Notes: generated by a model not told the origin, from the letters alone. Numbered from the stretch's first letter, positions 17,522 through 26,570 are shown. The stretch: DNA of 43,376 nucleotides from Lachnospiraceae bacterium (GCA_021772075.1 JAETNQ010000034.1:1-43376), one strand, 5' to 3'. Numbers and translations are program-made.

Positions 17522-17579
17522 ATAAAAAATAAAGTGCGTAAGTTACTTCCGACAAAACTTACCGCACTTTATTTTTTAT
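17522..17579. terminator. Bidirectional terminator between chemoreceptor and manC
   Basis: Perfect 17-base arms (17522-17538 and 17563-17579) continue inward as TAAGT/ACTTA with one bulge, giving about 22 pairs. A-rich and T-rich edges on both sides let it stop transcription from either strand. The convergent gene arrangement fits. Confidence 0.85.
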
Positions 17580-17595
17580 ATCAAGATCCTTCTTT

Positions 17596-18702
17596 TTACA
17601 AATACCTGTCTTTCCCCTTTTCCTGCAGGATCTCCACTACCTTTTTTACCTCCTGGGCTCTCGCTTTATCGCATACAAGCACGGCATCCTCCGTTTCCAC
17701 GATAATAATATCCTCCAGGCCGATCGTCGCTATCAGCTTATCTTTTCCATAAGCGATGCAGTTTTTGGAACCGATGTGGATCTGTTCCCCATAAACCACA
17801 TTGTTATTCTCATCCGTTTCATACAGCGTATCCAGTGCATCCCAGCTTCCCACATCGCTCCATCCGAAGTCGCCATCCAGCATAATCACCTGGTCCGCCC
17901 TTTCCATGATTCCGTAATCTATCGAAATCTTAGGGATCGTCGGATACACTCTCTCGATGGTCTCCTTTTCTTTCTCCGTTCCAATCGCTTCTTCTATTTC
18001 CATCAGGCATCCGTACACATCGGGAAGAAGATTTTCGAAATATTTCATAATCACCGAAGTTTTCCATATAAACATCCCGCTGTTCCAAAGGTAGCAGCCC
18101 TGCTCCACATAGGATTTCGCAATGGGCAGGCTGGGTTTTTCCACAAAATCCGACACCGGATAAGCCGTGATCCTCTTCTGGCTCACGCCTCCGATTCTAT
18201 GGGCGATCTCGCTCATCCGCTTATCATACTTGATATATCCGTACCCTGTGGCAGGTTCCGTAGGCTTGATTCCAACCGTCACCAGCTTGTCTTCTTTCTC
18301 TGCCAGATCCATGGCAAAATCCATCACTTCCTGATAAGCGTCCTTGTCCTTCACATAATGATCCGAAGGCAGTACGCACATAATACTGTCCCCGTATTTT
18401 TTTCTTATAGCCACCGCCGCATAGCCGATACAAGCCGCCGTATTTCTCGCCGCCGGTTCCGCCAGTATCCTGTCCCCTGCCAGTCTCCCGGAAGTCACCT
18501 CATCCATCAGCCCCGCCTGACTGGCATTTGTTACAATATAAATATTTTCCTTCGGCACATTCCCCGCGATCCTGTCGATCGTCTCATTCACTAATGCATC
18601 TCTTCCCGTCAGATTTAAAAACTGTTTCGGCATCTCCCTGCGGCTCAACGGCCAAAACCGTGTTCCCCCGCCCCCTGCCATGATTACGCCGTATCTGTTC
18701 AT
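17596..18702 (-). CDS. manC: Mannose-1-phosphate guanylyltransferase
   Basis: This 368-residue enzyme makes GDP-mannose from mannose-1-phosphate and GTP. The N terminus reads GVIMAGGGGTRFWPLSRREMPKQFLNL, the nucleotidyltransferase signature with the catalytic arginine and lysine. Later blocks include AEPAARNTAACIGYAA, VLPSDHYV, FVEKPS and WNSGMFIW, all typical of ManC/RfbM. The C-terminal phosphomannose-isomerase domain of the 470-residue bifunctional form is absent. It is the last gene of the sugar-nucleotide operon and ends at a strong bidirectional terminator. GDP-mannose would feed the fucose synthase upstream and possibly a mannosyltransferase. Confidence 0.95.
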   Translation of the reverse strand: MNRYGVIMAGGGGTRFWPLSRREMPKQFLNLTGRDALVNETIDRIAGNVPKENIYIVTNASQAGLMDEVTSGRLAGDRILAEPAARNTAACIGYAAVAIRKKYGDSIMCVLPSDHYVKDKDAYQEVMDFAMDLAEKEDKLVTVGIKPTEPATGYGYIKYDKRMSEIAHRIGGVSQKRITAYPVSDFVEKPSLPIAKSYVEQGCYLWNSGMFIWKTSVIMKYFENLLPDVYGCLMEIEEAIGTEKEKETIERVYPTIPKISIDYGIMERADQVIMLDGDFGWSDVGSWDALDTLYETDENNNVVYGEQIHIGSKNCIAYGKDKLIATIGLEDIIIVETEDAVLVCDKARAQEVKKVVEILQEKGKDRYL

Positions 18703-18753
18703 CCTATCCCTATACCTCTCTTTCCGGTCTTCTCTTTTTCGTCCATCACCGTT

Positions 18754-19704
18754 TTATCTTCCGTTCATCCTCGCCGTATCGATATTTTCCCGGAACCAGT
18801 CATAAGCCAGGCGCACTCCTTCCTCCAGCTCAACCTTGTGTCTCCATCCCATATTATGCAGTTTGTCCACATTCGTCAGCTTCCTCGGCGTTCCATCCGG
18901 CATATCTTTGTTCCAGACAATCTCTCCCTCGAATCCTACCGTGCGGCATACCGTTTCCGCCAGTTCTTTAATGGTTATTTCCTTGCCCGTTCCTATATTC
19001 ACATGTTGTTCCCCGCTGTAATTCTCCAGCAGGAATACACAGGCATCCGCCATATCATCCACATATAAAAACTCCCGCAACACTTTTCCTGTCCCCCACA
19101 ACTCCACCGAATCGGCTCCGTTTACTTTCGCCTCATGGAATTTCCGTATCATTGCCGGCAGCACATGGGAATCTTTCAAATCATAATTATCATATGGGCC
19201 ATACAAATTCGTAGGCATACAGCTTATGAAATCATCCCCATACTGCCGCTTGAAAAATTTGCACATTTCAAGCCCCGCTATCTTCGCAATCGCATAAGCC
19301 TCGTTCGTTTCCTCCAAAGCTCCCGTCAACAATGCATCCTCCGGTATCGGCTGCGGCGCCATGCGGGGATATATACAAGTGCTTCCTAAAAACAGAAGTT
19401 TCTTTACTTTATAATCATGACAGCATTTAATCACATTGCACTGCACCTGCATATTATCGTAAGCAAACTCTGCAGGCTTCGTATTGTTCGCGTTAATGCC
19501 CCCTACCTTCGCTGCCGCCAATACGACCACGTCCGGCCTTTCCTTTTCAAAGAAATCCCTTACCGCCGCTTGTTCCAAAAGATCCAGCTCCTTATGGGTT
19601 CTGCCGATAATATTCGTATATCCCCGGGCTTTCAGGCTCCTTACGATCGCGCTGCCCACCAGCCCTCTGTGTCCAGCCACATAAATTTTATCCGACTTAT
19701 TCAT
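18754..19704 (-). CDS. fcl: GDP-L-fucose synthase
   Basis: This 316-residue SDR enzyme epimerises and reduces GDP-4-keto-6-deoxymannose to GDP-L-fucose with NADPH. Visible are the nucleotide-binding [10 protein letters not shown], the catalytic serine in FLGSTCIYP, the Y-x3-K pair in [10 protein letters not shown], and family blocks AAAKVGGI and [11 protein letters not shown]. The start at 19704 (MNKSDKIYV) is chosen over an ATG at 19743 because the family begins close to the glycine motif and AAGGAG lies between the two. Its substrate is made by Gmd, which is not in this window. It sits between a membrane protein gene and manC in one operon. Confidence 0.94.
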   Translation of the reverse strand: MNKSDKIYVAGHRGLVGSAIVRSLKARGYTNIIGRTHKELDLLEQAAVRDFFEKERPDVVVLAAAKVGGINANNTKPAEFAYDNMQVQCNVIKCCHDYKVKKLLFLGSTCIYPRMAPQPIPEDALLTGALEETNEAYAIAKIAGLEMCKFFKRQYGDDFISCMPTNLYGPYDNYDLKDSHVLPAMIRKFHEAKVNGADSVELWGTGKVLREFLYVDDMADACVFLLENYSGEQHVNIGTGKEITIKELAETVCRTVGFEGEIVWNKDMPDGTPRKLTNVDKLHNMGWRHKVELEEGVRLAYDWFRENIDTARMNGR

Positions 19705-19739
19705 AATTGCAATTTCGCTCCTTTCGCAGAAAAAATTTA

Positions 19740-21419
19740 TCATTCTATACTCATAAATCCATCTTCAAGCCCTGTCCCCCTGAATTTTATTCCAGCCTTG
19801 GACGGCGAAGAAGGAAATGCCTCATATCCTGTCCTGTCCCCTTCCACCGGACAATAAAACTTCACCCCTTCTATCCAATATTCTTCCACTTCATAATTCT
19901 CATAGTCCTTCTGGGCAAAAAAATATTCCGCCGAATACCCTGACGCCGTTTCCTTTCCCCATGCCCAGAATTTATACAGTCCCGCAAAAACCAGCACAAT
20001 ATAAATACCGCGCCAGAAATATCTGCCCCACCGCTCTTCTTTGACCAGCCACAGCGCCAATCCTCCGAAGGTCAATGGTGCGGCCAGCCATACATAGACG
20101 CATCCATAACGGATCAAAGGCGCCGAAAACATCCAGAACAAAAAGGACAAATTTACTGTCACTGCCGCCAGCATCATATCTCTCTGCCTGTCCCGCCGCT
20201 TCACCGCCCCGGCCGCCAAAGCGGCAAAAGATATCGGGACTGCGCCCAGCCCGGCCAGTATAAACAGCCTGTCCAGCGCCGTCTGGGAGGCAAACCAGCT
20301 TCCCATCCATTTCCCCGCCGGCTCTCCATACCGGGAGACATCATAAATGCCCCGTCCCCACACCTGTATCTCTTTCGCGTCATAATCCGCTATTTCCTTT
20401 GGGATCTTCCAATCCACCGGAAACAGGTCAACGGCAGTAAAAGGATATACCAGCCATCCCGAAATCAGCACATTCCGTACAAGAAAGGGAAGAAGAATGA
20501 TTATGCCCAGTCCGAGAAACCCCGCCACTCCTTTTCCATTCCTTTCTTTCACCAGCATCCCGGCCGGTTTCACCGCCAAAAGCACGATGAAAGCCGCCGA
20601 CAGCTTCAAGCTCACCGCATAAACGCCGAGCAGCGCCAGCAAAGCATAGGGCAGCCATTCCTTCTCCCCTTCTTCCGCCAGCTCCAAATAACGGATGATA
20701 AGATAAAATACCGTCAATACCATAAAATAATCCGAAGCCGGAGATATCATCTCGTCAAAAATAACCATAAGATAGTATATCCCCATCAGACGCGCAATAT
20801 CAGCCAAAAGAAGCCGCTTTCTTTTCCATGCCTTTACGACCTCGCTGCATGTGCCTGCCAGCAGCAGCGCAAAAAAACCGGCAGCGCAATGGTAAGACTG
20901 TCCTCCCAAAAAAGAAAAACTATACAAAGCGGACAAGCAAAAAGCGGAACTGTTATACGCCAGCCTGCAATGCAGATTGCCCAGCCCTTCCACCACGCCG
21001 TATTCCTCTATCCAGCGAATGCTTTGCGCATGATAAAGCCCCGTATCATAATGAATTATCCCTCTGGATGTTCCATAAGCAAATAAAAGAAACAGAAAAA
21101 CATAAAATATCTTCTTTCCCCCGCTTATGCCTATGCCCTGCTCTTTTACAAGCTTCCACAGCTTTTCCCGGAACACCGCTGCCGTTGTCATGCAGACGAG
21201 CACCAGCAGCAAGTTCGCAAGCAGCCCCACCTTATAAAACAAACTGAAAAACTGGGCATACACTGTCACTGTTACAAGCCCTGCCATCACATAGCCAACC
21301 GGTTTTATTTTCCGGCATCCTTCCCGGCCGAATGCGCGGCCGACCGCCTCCAGAACCAAAAAACCGACGATATATGCGCTCAGCAGCATATATAGAAAAA
21401 CCAGACAAACCGAAAGCAT
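19740..21419 (-). CDS. Large polytopic membrane protein, GT-C-like (LIC_10190-type)
   Basis: This 559-residue protein has about twelve hydrophobic segments. After two or three helices it has the loop [31 protein letters not shown], and then [12 protein letters not shown]. The acidic loop with HYDTGLYH resembles GT-C glycosyltransferases and matches the LIC_10190 family often found in O-antigen and capsule loci. Its activity is not established. It may add or transfer a sugar from a polyprenyl-phosphate donor outside the cell. The operon context (fcl, manC, rfbD) supports a glycan role. A short soluble tail follows the last helix. Confidence 0.65.
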   Translation of the reverse strand: MLSVCLVFLYMLLSAYIVGFLVLEAVGRAFGREGCRKIKPVGYVMAGLVTVTVYAQFFSLFYKVGLLANLLLVLVCMTTAAVFREKLWKLVKEQGIGISGGKKIFYVFLFLLFAYGTSRGIIHYDTGLYHAQSIRWIEEYGVVEGLGNLHCRLAYNSSAFCLSALYSFSFLGGQSYHCAAGFFALLLAGTCSEVVKAWKRKRLLLADIARLMGIYYLMVIFDEMISPASDYFMVLTVFYLIIRYLELAEEGEKEWLPYALLALLGVYAVSLKLSAAFIVLLAVKPAGMLVKERNGKGVAGFLGLGIIILLPFLVRNVLISGWLVYPFTAVDLFPVDWKIPKEIADYDAKEIQVWGRGIYDVSRYGEPAGKWMGSWFASQTALDRLFILAGLGAVPISFAALAAGAVKRRDRQRDMMLAAVTVNLSFLFWMFSAPLIRYGCVYVWLAAPLTFGGLALWLVKEERWGRYFWRGIYIVLVFAGLYKFWAWGKETASGYSAEYFFAQKDYENYEVEEYWIEGVKFYCPVEGDRTGYEAFPSSPSKAGIKFRGTGLEDGFMSIE

Positions 21420-21438
21420 ACGCCCTCCCTTTCGCTGT

Positions 21439-21891
21439 TTAAAGATACATGAATACCGCCACCAGAATACCGAGCAGCGCCCCTATCAGCACTTGAAGGG
21501 GAGTATGCCCCACAAACTCTTTCAGCCTGTCTTCCACACTCATCTCCTTGCCCATCTTCACAAACGTTTCGATCATTTCATTCAATACCTTTGCCTGGAT
21601 CCCTGTTTCCCGCCTTACACCCATGGCATCGTACATGACTACGATAGCAAATATAGCTGCTATGGCAAACTGGAAACTTCCTCCCCCGTATTCCATTCCT
21701 GCAGCAGTCGCCAAGGCGCATACGGTGGCCGAATGGGAGCTTGGCATTCCCCCGCTTCCTACCAGCCGTTCTGCCACAAACTTCCGGTTAAACCACATGT
21801 GGATCGCCGTTTTTAATATTTGCGCCACAAGCCAGCCGCAGACTGCCGCCATGAAAACATGATTTCCGATCAAATCGCTCAAAAAATCCAT
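21439..21891 (-). CDS. Divergent PAP2 family protein (DUF212, YuiD-like)
   Basis: This 150-residue membrane protein contains GSGGMPSSHSATVCALATAAG, the PSxSH-like phosphatase motif of the PAP2 superfamily, and VMYDAMGVRRETGIQAKVLN, the second conserved block with D and R. It has about four membrane helices. The family is named divergent PAP2; its substrate is not settled, but a lipid or polyprenyl pyrophosphate is plausible. Its place in a sugar-nucleotide operon suggests recycling of undecaprenyl pyrophosphate, which is inference. It ends 19 bases before the large membrane protein gene. Confidence 0.85.
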   Translation of the reverse strand: MDFLSDLIGNHVFMAAVCGWLVAQILKTAIHMWFNRKFVAERLVGSGGMPSSHSATVCALATAAGMEYGGGSFQFAIAAIFAIVVMYDAMGVRRETGIQAKVLNEMIETFVKMGKEMSVEDRLKEFVGHTPLQVLIGALLGILVAVFMYL

Positions 21892-21917
21892 TTTCCAAAT
21901 CCTTCAATACCTTTTCT

Positions 21918-22772
21918 CTAATCGTTTTTTAAATATGCCGCAATCGCATCATGCCAATCTGCAAATTCGAAATCAGTAGTCAGACGCAGCATATAATTAT
22001 CCAATACGGAATATGCCGGCCGAGGCGCGGAAGCCGGGTTATCTTTCTCATATTCCTGGGTAGTGATCGCCTCCACCTCTGTTTTCTTTCCCGCCAGCCG
22101 GAAGATCTCTTCCGTAAAATCTGCCCAACTGCAAGAACCCTCGCAGGTTCCGTGAAATATTCCATAATTATCCGTCGGCAGCAGATAAGCAATCGCCTTC
22201 GCCAGTTCATCCGCGCTGGTAGGCGTTCCCATCTGGTCTTTTACCACCCTCACCTTATCGTGGGTTTCCGACAGGCGGAGCATCGTCTTTACAAAGTTTT
22301 TTCCTTCCCCATACAGCCATGCGGTACGTACGATAAAATAGTTTTTTGCGAAATCCCTGACAAAGTTTTCCCCTGCCAGCTTAGACCCTCCATATACGCC
22401 CAACGGGCTCGTAGCGTCAAATTCCACATAAGGCCTGTCCCCGTTTCCTGCAAACACATAATCCGTAGATACCTGCATCAGCTTTGCCCCCGCCTCCGTC
22501 GCCGCTATGCTCAGATTGCGCGGGCCGATCGCGTTGATGCGATACGCATTGTCCACATCGGTCTCACAGGCATTTACATTTGTATGGGCAGCGCAGTTAA
22601 TAATGGCATAAGGCTTTATCTCCCGCACAAACCCAAGCACTTTACCAATATCCGTAATATCCAGTTCTTCCACATCTGTATTCACAAGCTCAATTTCTCT
22701 GTTTCCTTCATACAGCTTATTTATAGCAATACCCAACTGTCCTCTGCAACCGGTTACTATTATTTTTTTCAT
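21918..22772 (-). CDS. rfbD: dTDP-4-dehydrorhamnose reductase
   Basis: This 284-residue SDR enzyme makes dTDP-L-rhamnose. It begins KKIIVTGCRGQLGIAI, followed by ELDITDIGKV, NCAAHTNVNACE, VSTDYVFAG, and the catalytic Y-x3-K in SPLGVYGGSKLAGE; then RTAWLYG and QMGTPTSADELA, all RfbD hallmarks. The start at 22772 has AGGAGGG ten bases upstream; in-frame upstream ATGs add 40 residues unlike the family and overlap the promoter. It heads the sugar-nucleotide operon. RfbA, RfbB and RfbC are not in this window and must be elsewhere if rhamnose is made. Confidence 0.94.
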   Translation of the reverse strand: MKKIIVTGCRGQLGIAINKLYEGNREIELVNTDVEELDITDIGKVLGFVREIKPYAIINCAAHTNVNACETDVDNAYRINAIGPRNLSIAATEAGAKLMQVSTDYVFAGNGDRPYVEFDATSPLGVYGGSKLAGENFVRDFAKNYFIVRTAWLYGEGKNFVKTMLRLSETHDKVRVVKDQMGTPTSADELAKAIAYLLPTDNYGIFHGTCEGSCSWADFTEEIFRLAGKKTEVEAITTQEYEKDNPASAPRPAYSVLDNYMLRLTTDFEFADWHDAIAAYLKND

Positions 22773-22812
22773 CAGCCTGCGGCCCTCCTGATTTTTCCTT
22801 TTTAATATTCTT

Positions 22813-22841
22813 ATCATACATCCCCTGCCTTTTTTGTGCAA
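22813..22841 (-). promoter_or_regulatory. Sigma-A-type promoter of rfbD operon
   Basis: On the minus strand TTGCAC and TATGAT are separated by 17 bases, predicting a start near 22806, about 34 bases before the rfbD codon. The operon rfbD-PAP2-membrane protein-fcl-manC has small gaps and no internal terminator. Confidence 0.65.
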
Positions 22842-22943
22842 GAAATATTTATCATTTACCATCCTGCTATTTTTCCATTTTATTTGTAGCAATATTGTTA
22901 TAAATTCTTAAGATTTTTGTTTATATTTTTCTGCGCCAGTCTA

Positions 22944-22972
22944 GTGACTATCCTGATTTATTATGATATAAT
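22944..22972 (+). promoter_or_regulatory. Sigma-A-type promoter of DUF3048 lipoprotein gene
   Basis: GTGACT and a perfect TATAAT are separated by 17 bases, giving a start near 22979 and a leader of about 97 bases. Confidence 0.65.
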
Positions 22973-22993
22973 TGCGTTTGTGGTCTTATATTA

Positions 22994-23026
22994 CCTTTTG
23001 TCAAAGGATACCTTTTACAAAGGATA
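22994..23026 (+). repeat. Tandem near-palindromic repeat in leader, Spo0A-box-like
   Basis: Two copies abut: CCTTTTGTCAAAGGATA (22994-23010) and CCTTTTACAAAGGATA (23011-23026). Each is itself palindromic (CCTTT...AAAGG). The first copy contains TTTTGTCAAA, a perfect match to the Spo0A box core. They lie at about +15 to +48, where a bound protein would act as a roadblock repressor; RNA hairpins are the alternative. Confidence 0.6.
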
Positions 23027-23075
23027 CGTAATTAAATGATAGGAATACCATTATTTATGAAAGCGAGGATTACTC

Positions 23076-24260
23076 ATGAAACGATTACAAGCGCTTCTTC
23101 TTCTGAGCCTTGCCTCCGCCTTTTTACTTTTCGGATGCGGCAAGAAGGAAGAAGCTGAAGAACAACCTGTTGTTTCGCAGGTTATTGAAAAGCAACCAGA
23201 ATTGGAAGAAACAAATGATACCACTGAACCGGCTACAGAAGAAACTCCCGCGGATGACGAAGCGCCGCCAAAAGAAGGCATGGTAAGAAGTACTCTGACC
23301 AATGAATGGATCGAAGGCGACCTGAAAGATGCCCGTCCTATTGCCATCATGGTTCCCAACGATTCCTCCGCCCTGCCCCACTACAATCTTTCGAAAGCGG
23401 ATATTCTTTATGAATGCCCCGTAGAAGGAAACATTACAAGAAGCATGGCCGTCATTAAAGATTGGGAAGGCTTAGACCGTATCGGCAATGTAAGAAGCTG
23501 CCGCGATTATTTCGTTTACTGGTCCTTTGAATGGGACTCCATATATCTGCATTTCGGCGGTCCTTATTATATCAATGAAATCATTGAACGGAAAGACACA
23601 GACCACATCACCGGATGCGCTTACGGCGACAAGAGAACCGACGGCATGTATGAAGGAACCTTCTACCGTTCCACCGACAAGAAAGCCCCTCAGAATGCTT
23701 ACGCCAGCGCGGAAGGCATTAATAAAGGAATTGATAAATTAGGAATTTCCAAGACATACAGGGATGGATATTACAACGCCGACCATTTCAAATTCGCTTC
23801 CTCCAAGGAACCGAATACCTTGGAAAAATACAGCGATGCCATTACAGCAAAAGAAATCGATATGGCATCCGCTTATCCGATTACCAAGACTTCTTTTACC
23901 TACAACGAAAACGACGGTTTATATTACCGTTATATGTATGGCAACCCGGATGTAGACGCTGCTAACGACAGCCAGCAGCTGGCATTCAAGAACGTTCTTG
24001 TCCAGTTTACATACCACGAAGTAAGGGATGCCAAAGGATACCTGATTTTCCAGGTACATGACACCACAAGGGACGGCTATTATTTTACAAACGGAAAAGG
24101 CATCCATGTCACATGGAAGAAGAGCACGGATTACGAGCCTACGAAATATTACGACGATGACGGAAACGAAATCGAAGTGAATACCGGCAAAACGATGATC
24201 TGCATCGTGGAAGACGGCGATTCCTTCAAAGCGGATGGCGCGACCCTGAAAGCAAAGTAA
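23076..24260 (+). CDS. DUF3048 domain lipoprotein (YerB-like)
   Basis: This 394-residue secreted lipoprotein has a signal peptide ending in the lipobox LLFGC, with Cys21 as the acylation site. An acidic, glutamate-rich linker follows to about residue 70. The DUF3048 domain then starts with LKDARPIAIMVPNDSSALPHYNLSKADILYECPVEGNITR and includes GNVRSCRDYFVYWSFEWDSIYLHFGGP, the characteristic blocks of YerB. Its biochemical role is unknown; it should be anchored on the outer face of the membrane. It stands alone on the plus strand, with its own promoter and a terminator at 24304-24350, and the leader carries operator-like repeats. Family call is firm. Confidence 0.9.
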   Translation: MKRLQALLLLSLASAFLLFGCGKKEEAEEQPVVSQVIEKQPELEETNDTTEPATEETPADDEAPPKEGMVRSTLTNEWIEGDLKDARPIAIMVPNDSSALPHYNLSKADILYECPVEGNITRSMAVIKDWEGLDRIGNVRSCRDYFVYWSFEWDSIYLHFGGPYYINEIIERKDTDHITGCAYGDKRTDGMYEGTFYRSTDKKAPQNAYASAEGINKGIDKLGISKTYRDGYYNADHFKFASSKEPNTLEKYSDAITAKEIDMASAYPITKTSFTYNENDGLYYRYMYGNPDVDAANDSQQLAFKNVLVQFTYHEVRDAKGYLIFQVHDTTRDGYYFTNGKGIHVTWKKSTDYEPTKYYDDDGNEIEVNTGKTMICIVEDGDSFKADGATLKAK

Positions 24261-24303
24261 AAAAATAAACTGTTGAAATTATTTTTACAGTATAAAAAAT
24301 ATT

Positions 24304-24350
24304 CCGGTTCTTAATGCACCAAAGCATGCATTAGGAACCGGATTTTTATT
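24304..24350. terminator. Bidirectional terminator between lipoprotein gene and leuA
   Basis: CCGGTTC plus TAATGCA pair with TGCATTA plus GAACCGG around a short loop, followed by ATTTTTATT on the plus strand. On the minus strand a T-rich run also follows (ATATTTTTTATA). The genes are convergent. Confidence 0.85.
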
Positions 24351-24362
24351 CTGGCATGATCA

Positions 24363-26057
24363 TTAGAACTTCTTTCCATATTGCTGCCCGATGCCAAGGC
24401 GGTTAACCGCAGAAAAAATAGCCCGGACAGACGCTCTTGTAATATTGGAACTTACCCCTACGCCATAAGTCACGCTTCCATTGTCCACGTCCAGCAAATG
24501 GATATATGCCGCCGCCTGGGAATTGGAACCGCTCTGAAGGGCATGCTCTTCATAATCCAGAATCTTCATCTCTTCTCCGGTCACTTCCTGAAGCCCCCGT
24601 TTTACGGCATCGATCGGGCCGTTGCCCACTGCCTCGAAACTTTTTTCAACCCCATGATCCGTATAAATGACAACTACCCTTGTATCAAACTCGGATGTCG
24701 TCTCGTCGCTCAGATCGTCTACCCGCAGCTTTTTGAAATGGATCGGCTCCTTGCGGTCCAGATATTCCTTCCGGAACTGCTGCATAATCTCATCCGGGGA
24801 TACCTCTCCTTGTTGTTCCGATATACTCTGAATCACATTGGCAAACTCCCTGTGCATTCCTTTCGGCAGCTTGAAGCCAAAATAAGTATCCATAATAAAT
24901 GCAACGCCGCCTTTCCCCGACTGGGAGTTGATTCTGACAATCGGCTCATATTCCCTGCCGATATCCGAAGGATCAACAGGCAGATAAGGCACCTGCCATA
25001 TCTTGCTCCCCCTTTCGCGCATCGCCTTTACACCCTTATTAATAGCGTCCTGGTGGGAGCCTGAGAAAGCGGTAAACACCAGCTTGCCCGCATATGGATG
25101 CCGGGGATGGATCGGTATTTTGCAGCATCTCTCATATATTTCAATAATATCATTGATTTTTTCTATGTTCAGCTTTGGATCAATCCCTTGGGAAAACATG
25201 TTATAAGCAATGTTCAGGATATCCACATTACCAGTTCTCTCTCCATTGCCAAACAATGTTCCTTCTACCCTGTCCGCCCCCGCGAGAAGGGAAAGCTCCG
25301 CGCTCGCCACGCCGGTTCCCCTGTCATTATGGGGATGTACGCTCAGAATAATGCTTTCTCTGTCTTTAAAATGCCGGTTCATCCATTCGATCTGGTCCGC
25401 ATATACATTCGGCGTCGTCATTTCCACCGTGGACGGCAGATTAATGATCATTGGATTCTCCGCATCAGGCCCCCATGTTTCCTGGACAGCCGTGCATATC
25501 TCCAATGCAAAGTCCAATTCTGTCCCTGTAAAGCTCTCCGGAGAATATTCCAGGATAATCTTTCCCGGAAATTTTTCTGCCCGTTCCTTGACCCATTTGG
25601 TGCCTTGTACGGCTATATCGATAATTTCCTTCCGGCTCATGCCAAATACCACATCTCTTTGAAGCGTCGAAGTGGAATTATAAATATGCACGATCGCCTG
25701 GCTGCATCCCTTGATGGACTCAAAGGTTCTTTCAATCTGTTCCTCCCTGCACTGTGTCAGCACCTGGACGCAGACATCTTCCGGTATCATCTTCCGATCC
25801 ACAAGCTGGCGCAGAAAATCATATTCGATCTGGCTCGCCGCCGGAAATCCTATTTCGATTTCCCGGAAGCCCAGTTTAATCAAATATTGGAACATCTCAA
25901 TTTTTTCATGCACCACCATCGGGTCGATCAAAGCCTGGTTCCCATCCCGCAGATCCACGCTGCACCATACAGGCGCTTTCTCTATTTCCTTTTCCGGCCA
26001 TTTCCGTTCCGGATAGTCTACGACCGGATTTCGTTTATATCTCTCATAATTCAGCAT
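24363..26057 (-). CDS. leuA: 2-isopropylmalate synthase
   Basis: This 564-residue enzyme condenses acetyl-CoA with 2-oxoisovalerate, the first committed step of leucine synthesis. It has VDLRDGNQALIDPM near residue 33, then EIEIGFPAASQIEYDFLR and the metal-binding HPHNDRGTG; a C-terminal regulatory LeuA dimer domain covers about the last 110 residues. The D-G-N-Q-A-L form and the length match the actinobacterial and fungal group (TIGR00970-like), not the shorter E. coli LeuA. The start at 26057 is set by GGGAGG eight bases upstream. No leader peptide or T-box is evident. Transcription may enter by read-through from the HPr gene. Confidence 0.95.
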   Translation of the reverse strand: MLNYERYKRNPVVDYPERKWPEKEIEKAPVWCSVDLRDGNQALIDPMVVHEKIEMFQYLIKLGFREIEIGFPAASQIEYDFLRQLVDRKMIPEDVCVQVLTQCREEQIERTFESIKGCSQAIVHIYNSTSTLQRDVVFGMSRKEIIDIAVQGTKWVKERAEKFPGKIILEYSPESFTGTELDFALEICTAVQETWGPDAENPMIINLPSTVEMTTPNVYADQIEWMNRHFKDRESIILSVHPHNDRGTGVASAELSLLAGADRVEGTLFGNGERTGNVDILNIAYNMFSQGIDPKLNIEKINDIIEIYERCCKIPIHPRHPYAGKLVFTAFSGSHQDAINKGVKAMRERGSKIWQVPYLPVDPSDIGREYEPIVRINSQSGKGGVAFIMDTYFGFKLPKGMHREFANVIQSISEQQGEVSPDEIMQQFRKEYLDRKEPIHFKKLRVDDLSDETTSEFDTRVVVIYTDHGVEKSFEAVGNGPIDAVKRGLQEVTGEEMKILDYEEHALQSGSNSQAAAYIHLLDVDNGSVTYGVGVSSNITRASVRAIFSAVNRLGIGQQYGKKF

Positions 26058-26086
26058 AATTGATTCCTCCCATCTCTGTACGCCAA

Positions 26087-26115
26087 ATGCCGGCATGCTT
26101 TGCGAGCCGGCTCGC
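26087..26115. repeat. GCCGGC palindromes upstream of leuA
   Basis: ATGCCGGCAT (26087-26096) and GCGAGCCGGCTCGC (26102-26115) are perfect palindromes. They share the GCCGGC core with the terminator arms at 26127-26145, so four copies lie within about 60 bases. They could form alternative hairpins in the transcript reading toward leuA. Confidence 0.55.
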
Positions 26116-26122
26116 CGAATTG

Positions 26123-26145
26123 AAAAGCCGGCTCAAAGAGCCGGC
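26123..26145 (-). terminator. Terminator of HPr gene
   Basis: On the minus strand GCCGGCTC and GAGCCGGC form an 8-bp perfect hairpin with a TTT loop, followed by TTTTC. It lies 37 bases after the HPr stop. The short T-run may allow read-through to leuA. Confidence 0.65.
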
Positions 26146-26181
26146 CAGCTTCTACTATCTTTGTTTTCCCCCAAACAGCGA

Positions 26182-26445
26182 TCACTCCCCAAGGCCGCTT
26201 TCAATTGCATGAACCAACGCTTTCAAAGCCTCTTCTTCATCCTCGCCTTCACAAACAAATTCCACCTCATCGCCGCATTTTACACACGCACCAAGTACAC
26301 TCAGCACGCTCTTCGCATTTGCCGTGTTCTCTTTAAATGTAAATGTGATTAATGATTTAAACTGCATTGCTTCTTTGCATAGAATGCCTGCAGGCCTTAG
26401 ATGCAGCCCAGTGGGGTTTTTTATCATTACCTTTTGGCTTACCAT
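26182..26445 (-). CDS. ptsH: HPr phosphocarrier protein
   Basis: This 87-residue cytoplasmic protein reads VMIKNPTGLHLRPAG, with His15 as the site phosphorylated by enzyme I, and NAKSVLSVLG, with Ser46 at the place used by HPr kinase in Firmicutes catabolite control. Both residues are present, unlike in Crh, which lacks His15. The length is the usual 85-90. It has its own promoter (26515-26543) and terminator and is not next to ptsI. A dedicated HPr variant for a regulatory pathway is possible, but general PTS phosphotransfer is the simplest reading. Confidence 0.92.
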   Translation of the reverse strand: MVSQKVMIKNPTGLHLRPAGILCKEAMQFKSLITFTFKENTANAKSVLSVLGACVKCGDEVEFVCEGEDEEEALKALVHAIESGLGE

Positions 26446-26514
26446 ACCCTCTTCTCCTTCACTGTATATGCCTTTGTTTTATATTGATCTATCTGCTGCA
26501 TATACTCTTCTTTT

Positions 26515-26543
26515 ACTATACCACCTTTTTCACCTCTTGTGAA
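26515..26543 (-). promoter_or_regulatory. Sigma-A-type promoter of HPr gene, with overlapping palindrome
   Basis: On the minus strand TTCACA and TATAGT are separated by 17 bases. The -35 lies within TTCAC-AAGAG-GTGAA (26529-26543), a 5-bp inverted repeat that could be an operator. The start is near 26508, with a leader of about 63 bases. Confidence 0.65.
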
Positions 26544-26570
26544 GCCTTCTTGTTAAGTAAAAATGTGCTT

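Larger units (their letters stand above)
22773..23075. other. Divergent regulatory region between rfbD and DUF3048 gene
   Basis: These 303 bases contain no credible gene. They hold the rfbD promoter (22813-22841, minus), the lipoprotein gene promoter (22944-22972, plus) and a tandem palindromic repeat (22994-23026). The middle is AT-rich. Confidence 0.7.

Noticed and set aside
19705-19743. Upstream ATG of the GDP-fucose synthase giving an overlap with the membrane-protein gene
   Set aside because: The extra 13 residues are unlike the family and include the probable ribosome site; the start at 19704 fits better.
25098-26063. Plus-strand open frame of 321 codons antisense to leuA
   Set aside because: It mirrors the codon structure of leuA, and its translation has no recognisable domain.
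26058-26181. Possible T-box or leucine leader before leuA
   Set aside because: No T-box consensus, no short leucine-rich reading frame and no classic antiterminator pair was found; only GCCGGC palindromes and the HPr terminator.
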